64,000 nucleotides of DNA from the NCBI RefSeq assembly GCF_040054535.1, contig NC_090796.1, positions 6,499,001 through 6,563,000 on the forward strand, read 5' to 3'. The notes below the pieces were generated by a model. That model ran no database searches. It saw only the letters and a list, made by a program, of their open reading frames with translations, and was not told the origin of the DNA. The position numbers were made by a program, and so were the translations under genes. Source of the DNA: Antennarius striatus (Eukaryota; Chordata; Actinopteri; Lophiiformes; Antennariidae). The first letter of the stretch is position 1; the number at the start of each line of letters is the position of its first letter. Below, piece after piece: positions 22,844 through 57,789 of this stretch.

Positions 22844-22846
<3 letters not shown>

Positions 22847-25800
22847 CAGATAAAAGTCCCGAGGCCATGCCACTAATTAACTACAGTGAGCTCCAAAGGG
22901 CCGCAGCTCCATGAGGGATGAAGCTCTCCCCTGTATCCACAGCCAGCTGACAGGAGGCCCCCACCCACATGATTATTAATCACATGTTCGAACAAAACTT
23001 TTTAGAATTGAAAAATGGAATGTAGGAATTAATTATAATGCTGAAAAGACGGCAGATGGAGTCGTTAATGTTCAAGGACTTCAGGGATAAAGGGCTTCAA
23101 TGGTCAGCTTTGCACAGACAGTCAGATTGAGGAGGTGAGGTGAGGAGGCGACTTGTGGAGTTCAGCCTAAAAATAGGTGCTTCAAAGGTGGCGATGTGTT
23201 CCTGACACTTAGTCTGGTCAGACTCACTCCCCCCTGGTTCAGCTCTGTGATGAAGTTGTCTGACGTGAGAGGAGCAGTCAGGTACCGCTGGCTCCCGCTG
23301 CAACGGAGGAGCATCTGATCGCAGCAGATGTGAAGGATGACATTTTCTAGGAGGTGGTGGGATGAAGAGAGTGGCAGAATACCAAGAGTGTTCTGTGTCA
23401 CTCCAGTTTGTGTTAAAGACTCCGAAAAGAGTGTTAATGCAAAGTCAGCAGATGCAATTGTTCCATTTAATTCAGAGGAATTTACTGCCTCTTCTTAATA
23501 GTTTGGCGAAGGCTGAATTTTTTAGTAGGGAAGAAGGGACTCCATAAATAGCGTCCTTCCTTCTGTAATAGTTTCCTTCTCATCTAAAATCTAAGTACTA
23601 TGATTTTCTGGTCAAACTAATTTACTATGTGTGATAAGCGTCATTTATCCCTGAAGTTCTTCTCTGTTCTTTAGGGGATTTTAGCATCTTTCAGGTTATT
23701 GTTTTGCTTTGTCTCAATGTTATCATTAGTAAAAATTCCAGTCACAGCAGCATAAAAACTATTTTTATTAACTGTATACATTATTCCAAGCATCAAATTA
23801 GAAACGTAGGAAGAAGCTAGCTGGGGAACATGGTGAGGCTTTACCAGCCAAACACACAGTCAACACTGCTGGGGACTAAAAATAAAACTAAAATGAAATA
23901 TTTTTGCCAAGTTGCCAGAAATATGATTCAAATGAATTCTAATGTTGGTACAGATGTGCTAAATGTGTAAATGTGAAATATTTTTGAACCCACTTTCTGT
24001 AATTCTAATGGATGACAGGGTCTTTATTTTGTTCGGTTAGTAACAAAAAACGCTGCTGCAGATTTAACCACACTCGACTTCAGACATCAAAGCGATGCTA
24101 AGCAGTCATGTCATTTTAAAAAATAAAAGCATGAACCAGTAAACAATCCTTCACAGTCATTTGGATGAAGATGTTTCAGAGGGGCTGACACATTAAATAA
24201 CTTGTTCAACTAAAAAAATAATCAGAGCTCAGCATCGTCTGCATGATGAACATTTGTTCACTAGAAGATACTGAGAGGAAACAAAGCCCTAAAATAATCT
24301 ATTGTGGGTTTGTGAGATCCATTTTAAAAGTTTGATTCTTTAATTTCCTTATCAAACTCAGTAGAAAAGAAGAGTTTATCCAGCACAGAAAAAGAAATCA
24401 TGACGCGTCAAACTGCATGACTTCAAAGCGGCCTTTGGGAGAGGCGGCTGTTCAACCATTATGTAATTGAGGTCTTTTAACATAACCTTGGGAGAGCAAA
24501 ACTGTGTGAGTTACGCAAGGCAAGCGTGGCCTGGTTTACAAGTTTTACATCTGAGCCACCAAGCAGAGAGTCAAATCTTGCTCTAGCTATTTTAATGTCT
24601 AGTTGAGTCAATCAGGAGGTTTATATCCAGACAAAAAGCATGTTTGACTGTCAGAGTTTGTCACAGTCGCCTGAAGCCTCCAATTTCATTCTCGATCAAT
24701 GGGTCTTCATTAGCATAGAAGAGGCGACAGACAGACAGGTCTGATGCTAACCAGCGTCACAGGACAGACAGGAAACGGGTGATTTGTCCACAGAGGAAAA
24801 CTCACCAGCTGATCTTCTACTGATCAGATCCTAAGAATAAAAACTCCATGTTGCTCATGCTTTAGTTTACCAGTAGAGTGTGTCTGTGTCAGCGATCTGA
24901 GATAGGATTGGTGCACAATACTGATGGGACGCGATGGCAGCAACACATGAAAGTAAGTTCATCACAATGGAAGCGTCAATTCATTGAGCGCTTGAGCCCT
25001 AACAGCCTTGAGCTCAGTTTAATTGGAGGGAAGTGTTTGCCTGACGTGAGCAGCAGAACAGAGACGGGATCAGGCCGATCAGACTGGCAGTGGGCTCCAT
25101 TGATTAGAGTAGTGGGATTGTAGATACAGTAGAGTGGATTAAATTAGCAAGGGTTTAACACCAATAAAATAAACAACCAGTTATTAAGTTTACCTTTTCT
25201 GTTTGTGTCTAAAGTGCATCGAGATCAGGTTTCACACCTCGTCTGGTGAAAATGGAATGTGATGTATGTGTGTGGGAAAGATGGCTCTTTAAAAAAAGAA
25301 GGTCTGGGACCGGCTGGGACTGATGATGGGCAGCGACTTTTATTACAATCCAACCAATAGCCTGTCATTTAATCCCAACATCCCAGGAAGACTTGGGGTG
25401 ATTAAATGAGGATAGGGGGGGGAAACCAGGGGAGAGGTGATGTAAATGATGAGGGGAAGGTGAAACATATGTAAAAATAAAGAGCAGAAGAAAAAGGAGA
25501 GCCACAGAGACAGCCTGGTGGAGGAAAAGGAGCTGCAGCTCTGTGGCGTGTTTTACAGTGTGATCAGATCCAGATAAAGGAGCCTGCTGGAGGACTTACA
25601 GAAATAGCTGCCACCTATTAAAATCAACTAGTGCGACTGCCATTCATTCACCTGACTGCTGCTTAGCATTGCAAATGTGCACCACAACACAGGACGCAGG
25701 AAGATGAGCGTCTGCAGGAAGATGAGTTTGTTCTCATTCCTGAGAGGCGAACATTCGATTCACAGGTTTGATATGTAGAATGTTAACACAGATTCTTTTT

Positions 25801-26346
25801 GGCTCATTAATGTTATTCCTGAGTAAATGAGACATTCTGCATTCATCTGACCTCCACATTTTATTTTTCACTTTGAGTCCAATCTGGGGGAAGAAGCTGA
25901 TTATACTGGCAGAGCAGAACTGAAAGTGATTTCCTGTGGTGGGTTTGTGACGATGGAAGCAAAATAAAAAGTAAGGGAATTAAAGCAGAGTGAGGTTGGT
26001 TGGTTCATTAAGTGGAATTTGTCGGGAGGTTTGGGGTCAGAATACAGATTACTTTTTGATGGACGTCACTACGTTTTCTTTTTTCACTTTCTCTTACAAA
26101 ATGTGAAGCTGAAACGTCAGGGTGGGATTTTTGTGGTTGGGACCTTCCTGTCTTGTTTCTCCATCTTTACGAACCTTAGCTGTAACACTGCACTGTATAT
26201 ACACCATACTGCGCTATACCTCGATACTTATCTGAGTTAGTATTGTTACAGATGCGTATGTATGGATTTATATTTGAAGATGGTGATATTCATTTTATTG
26301 TTTTGTGTGACATTTTTCACAAATAGTTCACCTCCGCCCCCACATG

Positions 26347-26349
<3 letters not shown>

Positions 26350-26399
<50 letters not shown>
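26350..26399. repeat. (CA)n followed directly by (CG)n
   Basis: About 36 bp of CA pass into about 14 bp of alternating CG. Both are alternating purine-pyrimidine tracts. Confidence 0.92.
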
Positions 26400-26400
<1 letters not shown>

Positions 26401-26698
26401 TCTATACACACATTTCAGAATATTTCCATACAGTCTTAATGTACTCCATCATCATAATTAATCCGTCTCTCATTTTTTCTGCTACAATTTTTCTTTCTTC
26501 TCTCCTGAAGAGGACAAACTTTAAAGGGAGATTTTCATAGGGGATATTTTCCCTGTGTCATATGGTTTAGATGAATTGGTGATTGTATATTGTAAATTCT
26601 TACTATGTACAATGTATGTCAATATATACTGTATATCATATGTATATCATGTGTTACATATGTTAATATATATGTATTTCTCACGGTACTATGTATGA

Positions 26699-26710
26699 CC
26701 CCCCCCCCCC
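26699..26710. repeat. Poly-C tract followed by TCTCA repeats
   Basis: Twelve consecutive C followed by several (TCTCA)-like units. Confidence 0.85.
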
Positions 26711-26816
26711 TCTTATCTCATCTCATCTCATCTTAAAAACACTTGGAATATCTTTCTTGTTCCACTTCCCAAACCAAACCACGTTTTCATTTGGCTGTGC
26801 CATCATATCAATAAAG

Positions 26817-26924
<108 letters not shown>

Positions 26925-27479
26925 AAATGTCACAGGGATGACATTTGATAAGAAAGATGGCGAAAAAAAATTCCCTGGACCTGCACCTTGATTTGGATCC
27001 ACCTTAATATTTGGTTTAGCTCTTCCTGTTCCACGGGACACCTCTCTACAAACTTTCAGACAAACCAGCTGTCTGTGCTGTCAGTGAAAACAAGAATCTT
27101 CCTGATGGCTCTGACGTAACGTTGAGCGCTGACATCCCGACCTTTCACAGCTACAGGTTAGAAAAATCTCTGTCTGAATGAAAATCGATCGCTTGACTTC
27201 ATTAATGGATTTTATGTCTCTGGTTGTAAGGTTGGATTGTCTGACTTTTGGACAACCTGACTTTTAAAATTAAACCTTTGTTGAGGAACCAGCCTAACGG
27301 CAGAGGGTTGAATGTGGTACGGTACATATTTAGTAATTCATGTGACTCAGGATGTAGAGAAACTCATAACTGCTGCTCTTCCTAATAGTGATCTGTTCAA
27401 TCAATGTACATCACACATCCATCAATCGATGAGTCAGCACAGGGTCATCCTGTGCTCATACGTACATCTGTGTTTGTCT

Positions 27480-27575
27480 TTGCTGATCCATCCATTATCT
27501 GTCCATCCCTCCACTTATGTATCCATTTGTCATTTAGGCCATCCATCCATTTATCTATGCATCCCTTCATCCAAC
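27480..27575. repeat. Degenerate ATCC/CATT short tandem repeat
   Basis: Imperfect ccatccat-type units spread over about 95 bp, probably an old tetranucleotide repeat. Confidence 0.5.
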
Positions 27576-28161
27576 GGTTATACCACAGACGACCGAGTCA
27601 ATAACATCTCTGCTCTACTGTATGTGCAATATGGGATGTGTGTGTGTCTGTGTGTGTGTGTGTGTACAAAGAGTGTAGACACTCAGATCACACAGATGCA
27701 GCCATTGAGTTAAATCGTTCCATCTTTTTTATTCTGAGGTATAAAATATTTTTGACAATAAAACTTGTGCAACTTTTCATATCTAAAAAATTCCAGCAGC
27801 TCATATCAGCTAACCAGCTGAGCTGCTCACGAGGAGACACAAGAACACGGATCAGTATTTCACCTAACCCCTGAACTTACACGTCATCTACAATTCATAC
27901 AAGAATTTATGAAATTATATGTAAGTTTAAAATGAGAGGAGAACTTGATCTATAGGTTAATCCTAAGATTTTTTTATTGCAATTATATTGGTAGAGTTTT
28001 TAATTATTGATTGTAGTGGCTGCTTTGTTAAATCATATATCTAATTTTTACCTGCATTTAGCTGGTCTTATTTCCACATTGTGTTTGTGATATCTTTATG
28101 GACGGCTACGACTCAGGAGGTGTTGAAGGTTGGTGATCAGCGGCTCATCTTTTTTGCTTTT

Positions 28162-28163
<2 letters not shown>

Positions 28164-28253
<90 letters not shown>
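28164..28253. repeat. (GA)n microsatellite
   Basis: A pure run of about 45 GA units. All-purine on one strand, so it could form triplex DNA. Confidence 0.95.
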
Positions 28254-28257
<4 letters not shown>

Positions 28258-28570
28258 TTGTGGGGAGACACAAAGACTGTGGGGAAATGGGATTCATTAC
28301 AATTCTCTCCAGAAATGACACCATTAATGGACGGGGAAGCGTCGGGGCTGATGGGATCCGCTAAGGAGACCCGGGACCAGAAAGAGACCCTTCAGATTAC
28401 TAATCGAAGCCAAGAAGACTGACAGCTATTCTCAGTGGGCGTCGGCACACAGCCCCCCCACTACAAGTCAGTGTGTGGAGCTGGCGTGGGCCCAAATGAA
28501 GCTGGACATTTGCATCTCCTTTGATTTGCTAAAGGTCACTGCTGACAGGGAGGCCCAGAGGGGATCGTGT

Positions 28571-28603
28571 ACACACATGCATACACACACACACACACAC
28601 ACA

Positions 28604-28674
<71 letters not shown>
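28571..28674. repeat. (CA)n microsatellite
   Basis: About 100 bp of AC with two interruptions near the start (ATGCAT and CCC). Confidence 0.93.
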
Positions 28675-28676
<2 letters not shown>

Positions 28677-29011
28677 ATCGGAGACAATTGTCTCGTTTCA
28701 CTTCTCACTTCTTCTTTTCCTTATCTTGTGTCTAAATCATCCAAACGGAGACACTTGGCATAATTCCGTTCTTGTACATGCTACTCTTTGTACTCATCTT
28801 TCCAGCCGGCATACACTAGCAGTCAGGGGGTATTATGGGGTGGCAGGCCTGCGCTCTGATTCGGGCCCTCTGGGCTCCGCTGCCCTCTTTGCCTTTGCTC
28901 TCCTAATTGGCTGACTGTGCGCAGCCAAACCGTCTGAGGTACGCCACTGATCGTCACCTAGCGTCTGTCTGCAGATCTTTCTGTTCTGTCTTTGAGGAAA
29001 CGTAGAGGACA

Positions 29012-29038
29012 GGGGCGGGCGGGGGGGGGGGGGGGGGT
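29012..29038. repeat. Poly-G tract
   Basis: Seventeen consecutive G (29021-29037) preceded by short G runs; a possible quadruplex site or a sequencing weak point. Confidence 0.85.
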
Positions 29039-29540
29039 TGACCCCAGGAATATCTTTCATATGCTTTTCTAAAATCAGGTTTGGGATCATGCCAGCCTCT
29101 GTAAACAGGGGCTCACTGATATGCACACGCATTTGCTCAAATAGCAGGGTAAATGGACACAGCAGAAACAATCAATGCCATAGTTGTTTTATGGATTATG
29201 TGAGCAACAATTCTGCTCGTTCTGCTCGTTCGTTCTGTTACCCGACAATGGACAGACATGTGAGCCAGTCAGTGATCAATATGGAGCTGGGTAACCCCCA
29301 ACATAAAGGTCATGCCAGACCAATTCAAATGTCACTTCTGTTTAACGACATGATAGAAATGTGGGGATGAAGGTTGTTCTGATGACAAACTCTTAATTAA
29401 ACAACATACATACTTTTTTTTTTTTAAAAAGCCCGCGACCCATAATTCATTGTGGTTCTGGTCCCATTCCAGCTCTTGGATCTTTGCTGCATGTCATCAT
29501 TTCTTCTTACTTCCTGTCCATCTCTAGCTGCACTCCCAAA

Positions 29541-29590
29541 TACACACACACACACACACGCACGCACGCACACACACACACACACACACT
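29541..29590. repeat. (CA)n microsatellite with CACG units
   Basis: About 50 bp of CA with three CG interruptions. Confidence 0.88.
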
Positions 29591-31898
29591 TTTACTTTAA
29601 TCCTGAGAATCCCACCTTCAACAGGCAGAGATCACCCAGCATGCAGTGCTCTGAATGTCTCCCAGCTGCACAGGTGCAACAGGAGAATTTATCATGATAG
29701 TGATGCCTTTGTTTCAGACCAGCACACATTTTGTGTTATGACACATAGTAACAACAAGAAGTGACCATTCAACAGTAACTGAATATTGATGCACAGCCAT
29801 GGAGGAACATGTCACCTCAAGTTCAGTCGTCGGAGCCGCAGCCGATGTTTGACCTCGTGTGTACCGTCCTGCTTTAATGCATGAGGGAGCAAACAAGAGA
29901 CAGACGGAGAAATTATTCTGCAGACTAACAAGCATCTCCACACATCACATCTCATACCAAAGGAGCGCTGTGGACTCAGAAGCATTTAGTGCGGTACAAA
30001 CACGTGGAGCGCTAAATGTGTGCAGCTCCAGACACCGTGTCAGATGGTCGGGTTCACTGCTGCAGCGTAGCGCCGACGCGGCGTCGGATGTGTTCAGGCC
30101 CGCAGCGTCGGAAGCACCAGACTCATTAGCTTTGTGTTGTGAACTCACAACCTGAGCTGACGGGACGAACACACTAACACACACACACTTATCAATGCAC
30201 ATAGATTTGGAATCATTCAGTATTCAGTATTCAGCCGCTATTGTTTCTTAGGGTTTTCTGGAAAAATGTACCTTTTATCAGCTGTGTGCAAAAATCCCAC
30301 AATTTTAAAATGCTCAACATAACAGATTGTCATTATTTTTCACGCAAATCAGATGTTGTTAAAATACTGTCCCAACCTTAGCTTAGACCACAGACTGGTC
30401 TAAGAACAGATCTTTGCCCATGAAAACGTGGCTAATAATCCACAGGAGCATCTCCAGAAGCTGGTGTCAGGATATGTCATGTTTCATGTTCCTCATAGCA
30501 GCTAAAGTTTTGCACTTGAGACTCTTGTCATTGAAAGTACAACTTATTTATCTTCATATAAAGTAGGAGTTGAATCATTCTCCTTAAACAATATGTGCTG
30601 TTAACACTGAACCCCCTTCTTTGAATCATCCACTGGCTTATAAAATAATTTGCAATTACCTTTTCAGGCTCTCTGAAGTATGAAGGCTTCATATCAGAAT
30701 ATGATCTGATAAACCCAAAACAAATGAGAGCAGATGAACATAAACCCTGATAAAACTCCTGACTCCAATGTGGACGTTTGACCTTATGAATGCAAATTAA
30801 TCTTTGCCTGAATTAACATATGTAATTGGCATTCATTAAAAGCTCCAGGCTTCCACAAAGTGGTCTGTTATAAACTACCAGTGGAGTTTTACTGATGGTA
30901 AAATAAGCCCTTTGCATTTTTCCGTACTGCACAGAGTATGGCAGCAGAAGCTTCTTATCATCTCCTCCTTTGTCTGATTTGCTTCCGGCATTTATCGAAT
31001 TTAATTAATTGATAATCTGTAAAAACATGCATATGTACAGGCATATCGGCTCTTAGTGTAGTCGCTGAACGTATCAGTCGATGCAGCAGGAACTCACACA
31101 TGATGTGGTTGCGTGACAATACATGTTACAATTAGAGATCGATGGGCTGATTTTTGTGATCCATGCATTTGCTGTTTGAAGTGTGTCGGTCTGTTTGTCC
31201 CACAGGAGCTGACCTCTTTATCGCCTGACCCAATCAGAGGAGAGGTACCCTGTCTGAGGGTCTGTATAATATGGTACACGTTTTAAACATGGTTGCTTGG
31301 TTGCTTCTCCTGTACTTAGACCTTCATCTCAGTATCTTTGGCACTTCTTTTGTCACAATATCAGCATAATAATTCATGTGAGGTTAAATAAGACGACTGA
31401 TGGATGTAGTTAAAGTCTGGTAATCCTAATTTTTGTCCAATCTGACACGCTGGTGCAATCGCAGAAGCAAAATCAATCAGATGGATCAATGATGAAAGCA
31501 TTTCCCATTAAAAATAGTGGTGAATACTAACATACAGTGTAACCATGTTGAACACATATCAGGTTCAATTTTTATCATCAATATTGAGATTGTTTAAATT
31601 TTTAAATCAGCTCTGAACACAAATCCCAACTATGGAGGACAGGGACTGAGGATCGTGTAGATATTCGGTCATGAATTGAAGTGTTCGACAAAGTAATATC
31701 TTGATTTGATGAAGAGAAGATACAAGTGAGCCCAGTAGCCTCTGTTTATCGTTTTATTGTTTTTAGAGGTTTAAAGGTCATCCCATCATTGCACCTCCTC
31801 TTTTTTATTTCCCCAAGATCCCTTGAAAGGAAAAGCATCAAAGCTTTGCCTGAGACAACTCATTAAGAGGCTTTCCTCTGATCACAGAGGAATAGGAA

Positions 31899-32068
<170 letters not shown>

Positions 32069-33669
32069 GGTTGGACTCTGACTTTTTCAGTTTGCCTCTC
32101 TTTTCATCAGGTGGTGATTTACTGCAGCTCCCATCTTTAGCCTCTGCAGGTAAAAACTAACCTACTGTTTTCTGTAAGCACTAATGGTGAGAAGAGGGAA
32201 ACACCTTGTCTTCAGACAGTCACGGTTGTTGCTTTGCAGCAGCGACCCGTGTGCCACCAAACATTATATCAGCTAGAAATAGTGTGAATATTGTGATCTC
32301 TATTTGAGTTATGTTGAACAAAAAAGGATGACAAATGCAAAGCAGGCTCCATTAGGACCTTTGTTTTAGGGTTTAGAGTTTCTTGTGAACGTGGGGGGGA
32401 CACACACACACACACAAACACACAAAAGCCAAAATATGAATATTCATAGACGCTGTGAAGTCGTCAAATGAAATATTCAACATGTTCGGGATATTCAAAG
32501 TGTCTCCTAATGAAAGGGGCAACACTTCTCTGGTAAACCAGGGACCTGCAGGCACTTTGTGAATCTAGTTCAAGATGAACATTAATTCACCAGGATTGTC
32601 TGGAGTTCCCATAGTGACAACATCCCCCGTGCATTTATACACTCAGTCACACTCACACTATCCCCATTTTCCTGTCTTATATTTTATTAAATGCCATACA
32701 AAAACACGTTGCCTATTCTCATTTGGACACTTCAACCTCTATTTTCCTGAAAGTAGTAAGCTTGCAAAAATAGAAATACAGGAGCAACATCGTCATCGGG
32801 AGCACCTTATCGTTTTAGCACTCATCATTTGAGGTGAGAAAAGCAATTTGTGCGTCTAAACTATGAACATGTCCAGAGCTGTTTTACACTAACAGAACAA
32901 GGCAGCACTGCACACAAAACATAGACAGAAATAAAAGAAGTCCAACTTTCCATGCACTCATCCCTTCCGCAGAAAAAAATATCTATTTCCTCTCTGTCTT
33001 ACAGACCTTCATCAGAAACAGAACAAAAGTCCTTCATAGAATGAGATGATATCATCGGATATGTCTCAGTACGCCTGACATGATAGAATGCCGTGCACAA
33101 ACATTGAATTATTTCTCAGATAGATCATTTATCATATTTATGTCACTTATATATAGTCTAGACGTATTAAATTAAATCGCTTAAAACCTTTTAAAATATT
33201 CATTCCAAATAAACTTTGAGAACATTCTTAATTTTTCAATTTACGGATTATGAGAAGCCCGAGAAGAGACTACAAATTTAGAAGAGAAAATTTGGAGCGT
33301 GAAAGACACGGATGTGAAGGTAATCCTGTTGAATTATGGGAAGTGTAGGACTGCATTTATTCCTTACCTACTGTCTTTCTAATGATGTGGTTTTATACCC
33401 TTTACATAAATGGGATGGGGTAAAAGGCATCATTACAGAAGACTTCACACACGTCGCAAATATCAGTTCCTATTACCTTTTAATTTTTTAGAAATTCAAA
33501 ATTTTGTTGTTTCGATGGAACATTTTGATCAGTTAGTCCAAATATTCAAAATGCCATGCTCTCCAAAGGATTGGAAAATACCTGCACTTTATGGTGTTGC
33601 ATTCATGTTTCATCCATTTCTTCTTCATTCATAGTCTCTTCATCACGTAACTCACCTCTCATCCTCCTC

Positions 33670-33670
<1 letters not shown>

Positions 33671-33751
<81 letters not shown>
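33671..33751. repeat. (CT)n microsatellite
   Basis: About 40 CT units within a longer pyrimidine-rich region (33640-33920). Confidence 0.95.
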
Positions 33752-33754
<3 letters not shown>

Positions 33755-34580
33755 GTCTCTCATCTTTGGTCCTCCCCAATCGCTTCTCCTCCACTGATCC
33801 ACCTCCCTCCCCCACTCCCTTCTTTTTCTTCTTGTTTCCTCCCCAGTGCCCTACATTTACTCACTTCTTCTCCTTCTCTCTATTACACCATCTATCACCC
33901 TGTCATTCTCCCTATCTCTGATAACCAGCACTCAACAAAGTGAAAATCAAACAAAAGTGGAAGAAGCCTCGAGTTTCGTCTGGAGTGACGATGGGATTTT
34001 GTAGGAGGAGATTAGCAGAGAGGAAACAAAAAGCTCCTTGTCAATCTGGCTTATAATTTCATTAGAATTATACATGTGGTAGTTCACTTTGAGGAAAGCT
34101 GTTATAATTGGCCCCAGCAGTGGATTTTGTGTGAGAGAGTGTTTGTGAGGGAAGGAAAAATGTTCATGCACAAATGAGCAGGTGTTTATCTGCACTTGTG
34201 TGTGCACAAAGTGTCGACATGTGATTTTAGGAGTGTGTGCCAGACTCAGCTCCTGGTTTTTGGCATCGCCTCCGCAGGTTTGGAATGAAACAAAAGAAGT
34301 GGCAAAGCTGGAACTGGACCCTGCCGACTCCTGAATGTCTGATGCCAATGCATACACACACACATACTGTACATACGCACACACTCATTTAACTCCTAAA
34401 GTGTGTTTTCTGCATCCAGAAAGGATAGGAGGATGGGGAAGACAAACTAAGAGATGATGAGTAGGAGTTCTGGACTTCCATCTCCCCCCTTCTTTCTCCT
34501 CCTATGGGGTTTTATCCTCTGGGGATGATGGGAGATGCAGTTGGATATACCTCCTGCCCATTCCACCCCCACTCCCCTAC

Positions 34581-34756
<176 letters not shown>

Positions 34757-34880
34757 TCTCTCTCTCTCACCCCTCTCTCCGTCTATCCAGCAGTGAGCGG
34801 AGGTAAACCGGAGCAGATCTCATTTTGTTGCTGAACTGTTGCAGCGCAAGGAGGAACCACGGACTTTAATTTTTCTCATA

Positions 34881-34919
34881 CACAAACACATATATGCACA
34901 TACACACACACACACACAT

Positions 34920-34959
<40 letters not shown>

Positions 34960-34988
34960 TTGCATACACACACACTCACACACTCACA
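34881..34988. repeat. Interrupted (CA)n repeat in the shisa8 5' region
   Basis: Several CA blocks broken by short TG and TTTG insertions. Confidence 0.88.
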
Positions 34989-35077
34989 GGGGTCTTGGAC
35001 GTCCACAATCCTGGAGTGGTCTGGACTCAAACCTGCCAGTAGAAGCTGAACAGCTTTTAAAGAACTAGAAGTAGAGG

Positions 35078-35118
35078 AAGAAGAGGAAGAAGAGGAAGAA
35101 GAGGAAGAAGAGGAGGTG
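35078..35118. repeat. GAAGAG-type purine repeat
   Basis: About 40 bp of near-perfect gaagag units in the probable shisa8 5' UTR. Confidence 0.8.
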
Positions 35119-35974
35119 TGCGGAGGTGAAGAGGACAAAAGGAGCGTGTCAGTTTGCTGTTTGTCAAGTCGCCAGATCAAGCCCCCCAGCTGAGGATGGA
35201 GAACACATGAGTAGGACAGAGATCTGCGGGGACTCAGGAGGAAAATGATGCTGAGTAAAGTTTGTGGATATTTCTAGAGGGAACTATCAGCCCTTGAACT
35301 TTGGTAGAAGAAACGTGGAGGAAGGTCGACTGTGTGCAGACGGCAAAGAAAAAAGGTGAGAGCGCTGTTTAGTTTTTTATTATATTCATTTTATTATTAA
35401 CCTCTTATTTTCAAATTAAGTGCATCTATATTTTTGCTGCTCTTTCCCTTTTCATGGATGGAAAATAACAAGAATCTCAGTCAGACAGAATCTAATCTAC
35501 TAGAAATAGCTTTTGATTTAAAAAAAAAAAATTATTTGACTTGAGCTGTTTTTTAATCTCAAAAGTTATCTAATGACCTTTTACATCTGTCCTCTCTTAC
35601 CGTCTCCAACAGTGATTAGAACTGACCTACATCCTCTAACCTTTTTTCAATATTGATTCCATAAGCATGTAGGATCAATAGATACGTCGTGTGTGTCATC
35701 AGTCTAGTGAAAACCACTCATTAATTTAAAACAGCGCGTCACAGATCACTATTCCTCTCATGTGTAGTTAATCCGCTGCTCAGCAGCTCCAGTCCTCAAC
35801 TTTGAAGTGACTTTTGTTTATTTTTTTGTCTGTATATAATGACTTTGAAATATTAAAATGCAGACATCTGAATATAATGTTCATTCTCCTGTCTTTAATA
35901 TTCTGCCTTTGTTTCTGAACATCTGTTTCTAAAGCCTGCAGGTGGGACATTGTACCAAAGGCTCTCCGAGCAGC

Positions 35975-57285
<21,311 letters not shown>

Positions 57286-57357
57286 AAAGGCTCTGATTGA
57301 ACTGTTTCTATCAATGATATGTTAGATCCTGGATTCTTTTAGGTGGGTTATTTTAGA

Positions 57358-57425
57358 ACGGCCGCAGGTGGTTTCAAACCAACAACCTGTGAGGCAGCAG
57401 CACTATCTGCTTTGCCACCGTCCCT
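57358..57425 (-). mobile_element. SINE head fragment with tRNA-like promoter boxes
   Basis: Read on the minus strand it gives acggtggcaaagcagatag, then ctgcctcacagg and ggtttgaaacc. This is the order of a tRNA-derived A box and B box seen in common fish SINE-type repeats (ggtggcgcagtgg ... ggttcgaatcc). It is diverged and only about 68 bp long. Confidence 0.55.
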
Positions 57426-57451
57426 AAATATAGTTTATAAACTATATTTAG
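57424..57451. repeat. Perfect 28-bp palindrome
   Basis: ctaaatatagttta is followed directly by its exact reverse complement with no spacer. It touches the end of the SINE-like fragment. Confidence 0.92.
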
Positions 57452-57738
57452 TCTGTAAGATAACAGCATCAATACTTAACACACCATCTATTTAAGCAGC
57501 GCTAACACATAAAAGTTGTTTCATGTATGCTCTTTGACAGTAGAATGAACTCCTGTGAGCCTGAAGCGCCACCCTGCGGCCATTCTTGATAATGCTTGAA
57601 CGTAGAGGACGTACTTCCCATCCTCTTATAATGAACCCATTTTAACGACTGCTTTTTAGAGTATATCCATCAGTGCAATCCTATGCATATATATAAATGT
57701 AAAAATGTGAAAATGCAAAGAGTGATGAGCCTTTCCTC

Positions 57739-57789
57739 AATAAACAAAGAAAACAGTGCAGCAATTTTAAGAAATAAAGGATGTTTATT
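57739..57789. terminator. Facing polyadenylation hexamers between shisa8 and desi1
   Basis: AATAAA is present on the plus strand at 57739-57744 and 57773-57778 and on the minus strand at 57784-57789 (read TTTATT on plus). The minus-strand hexamer is the best candidate for the end of desi1. Use of the plus-strand ones by shisa8 is less certain. Confidence 0.45.

Larger units (their letters stand above)
34780..35355 (+). other. shisa8: Probable non-coding first exon of shisa8
   Basis: The sequence reads like a 5' UTR: purine-rich with GAAGAG units at 35078-35118 and no long frame from an ATG. It ends AAAAAG|GTGAGA at 35355. The next exon starts at 35942 after acceptor CCTGCAG. The 5' end is unknown. 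Confidence 0.5.

Noticed and set aside
57358..57425. tRNA gene
   Set aside because: A-box and B-box-like words are present on the minus strand, but the cloverleaf cannot be closed and the sequence fits a SINE head better.
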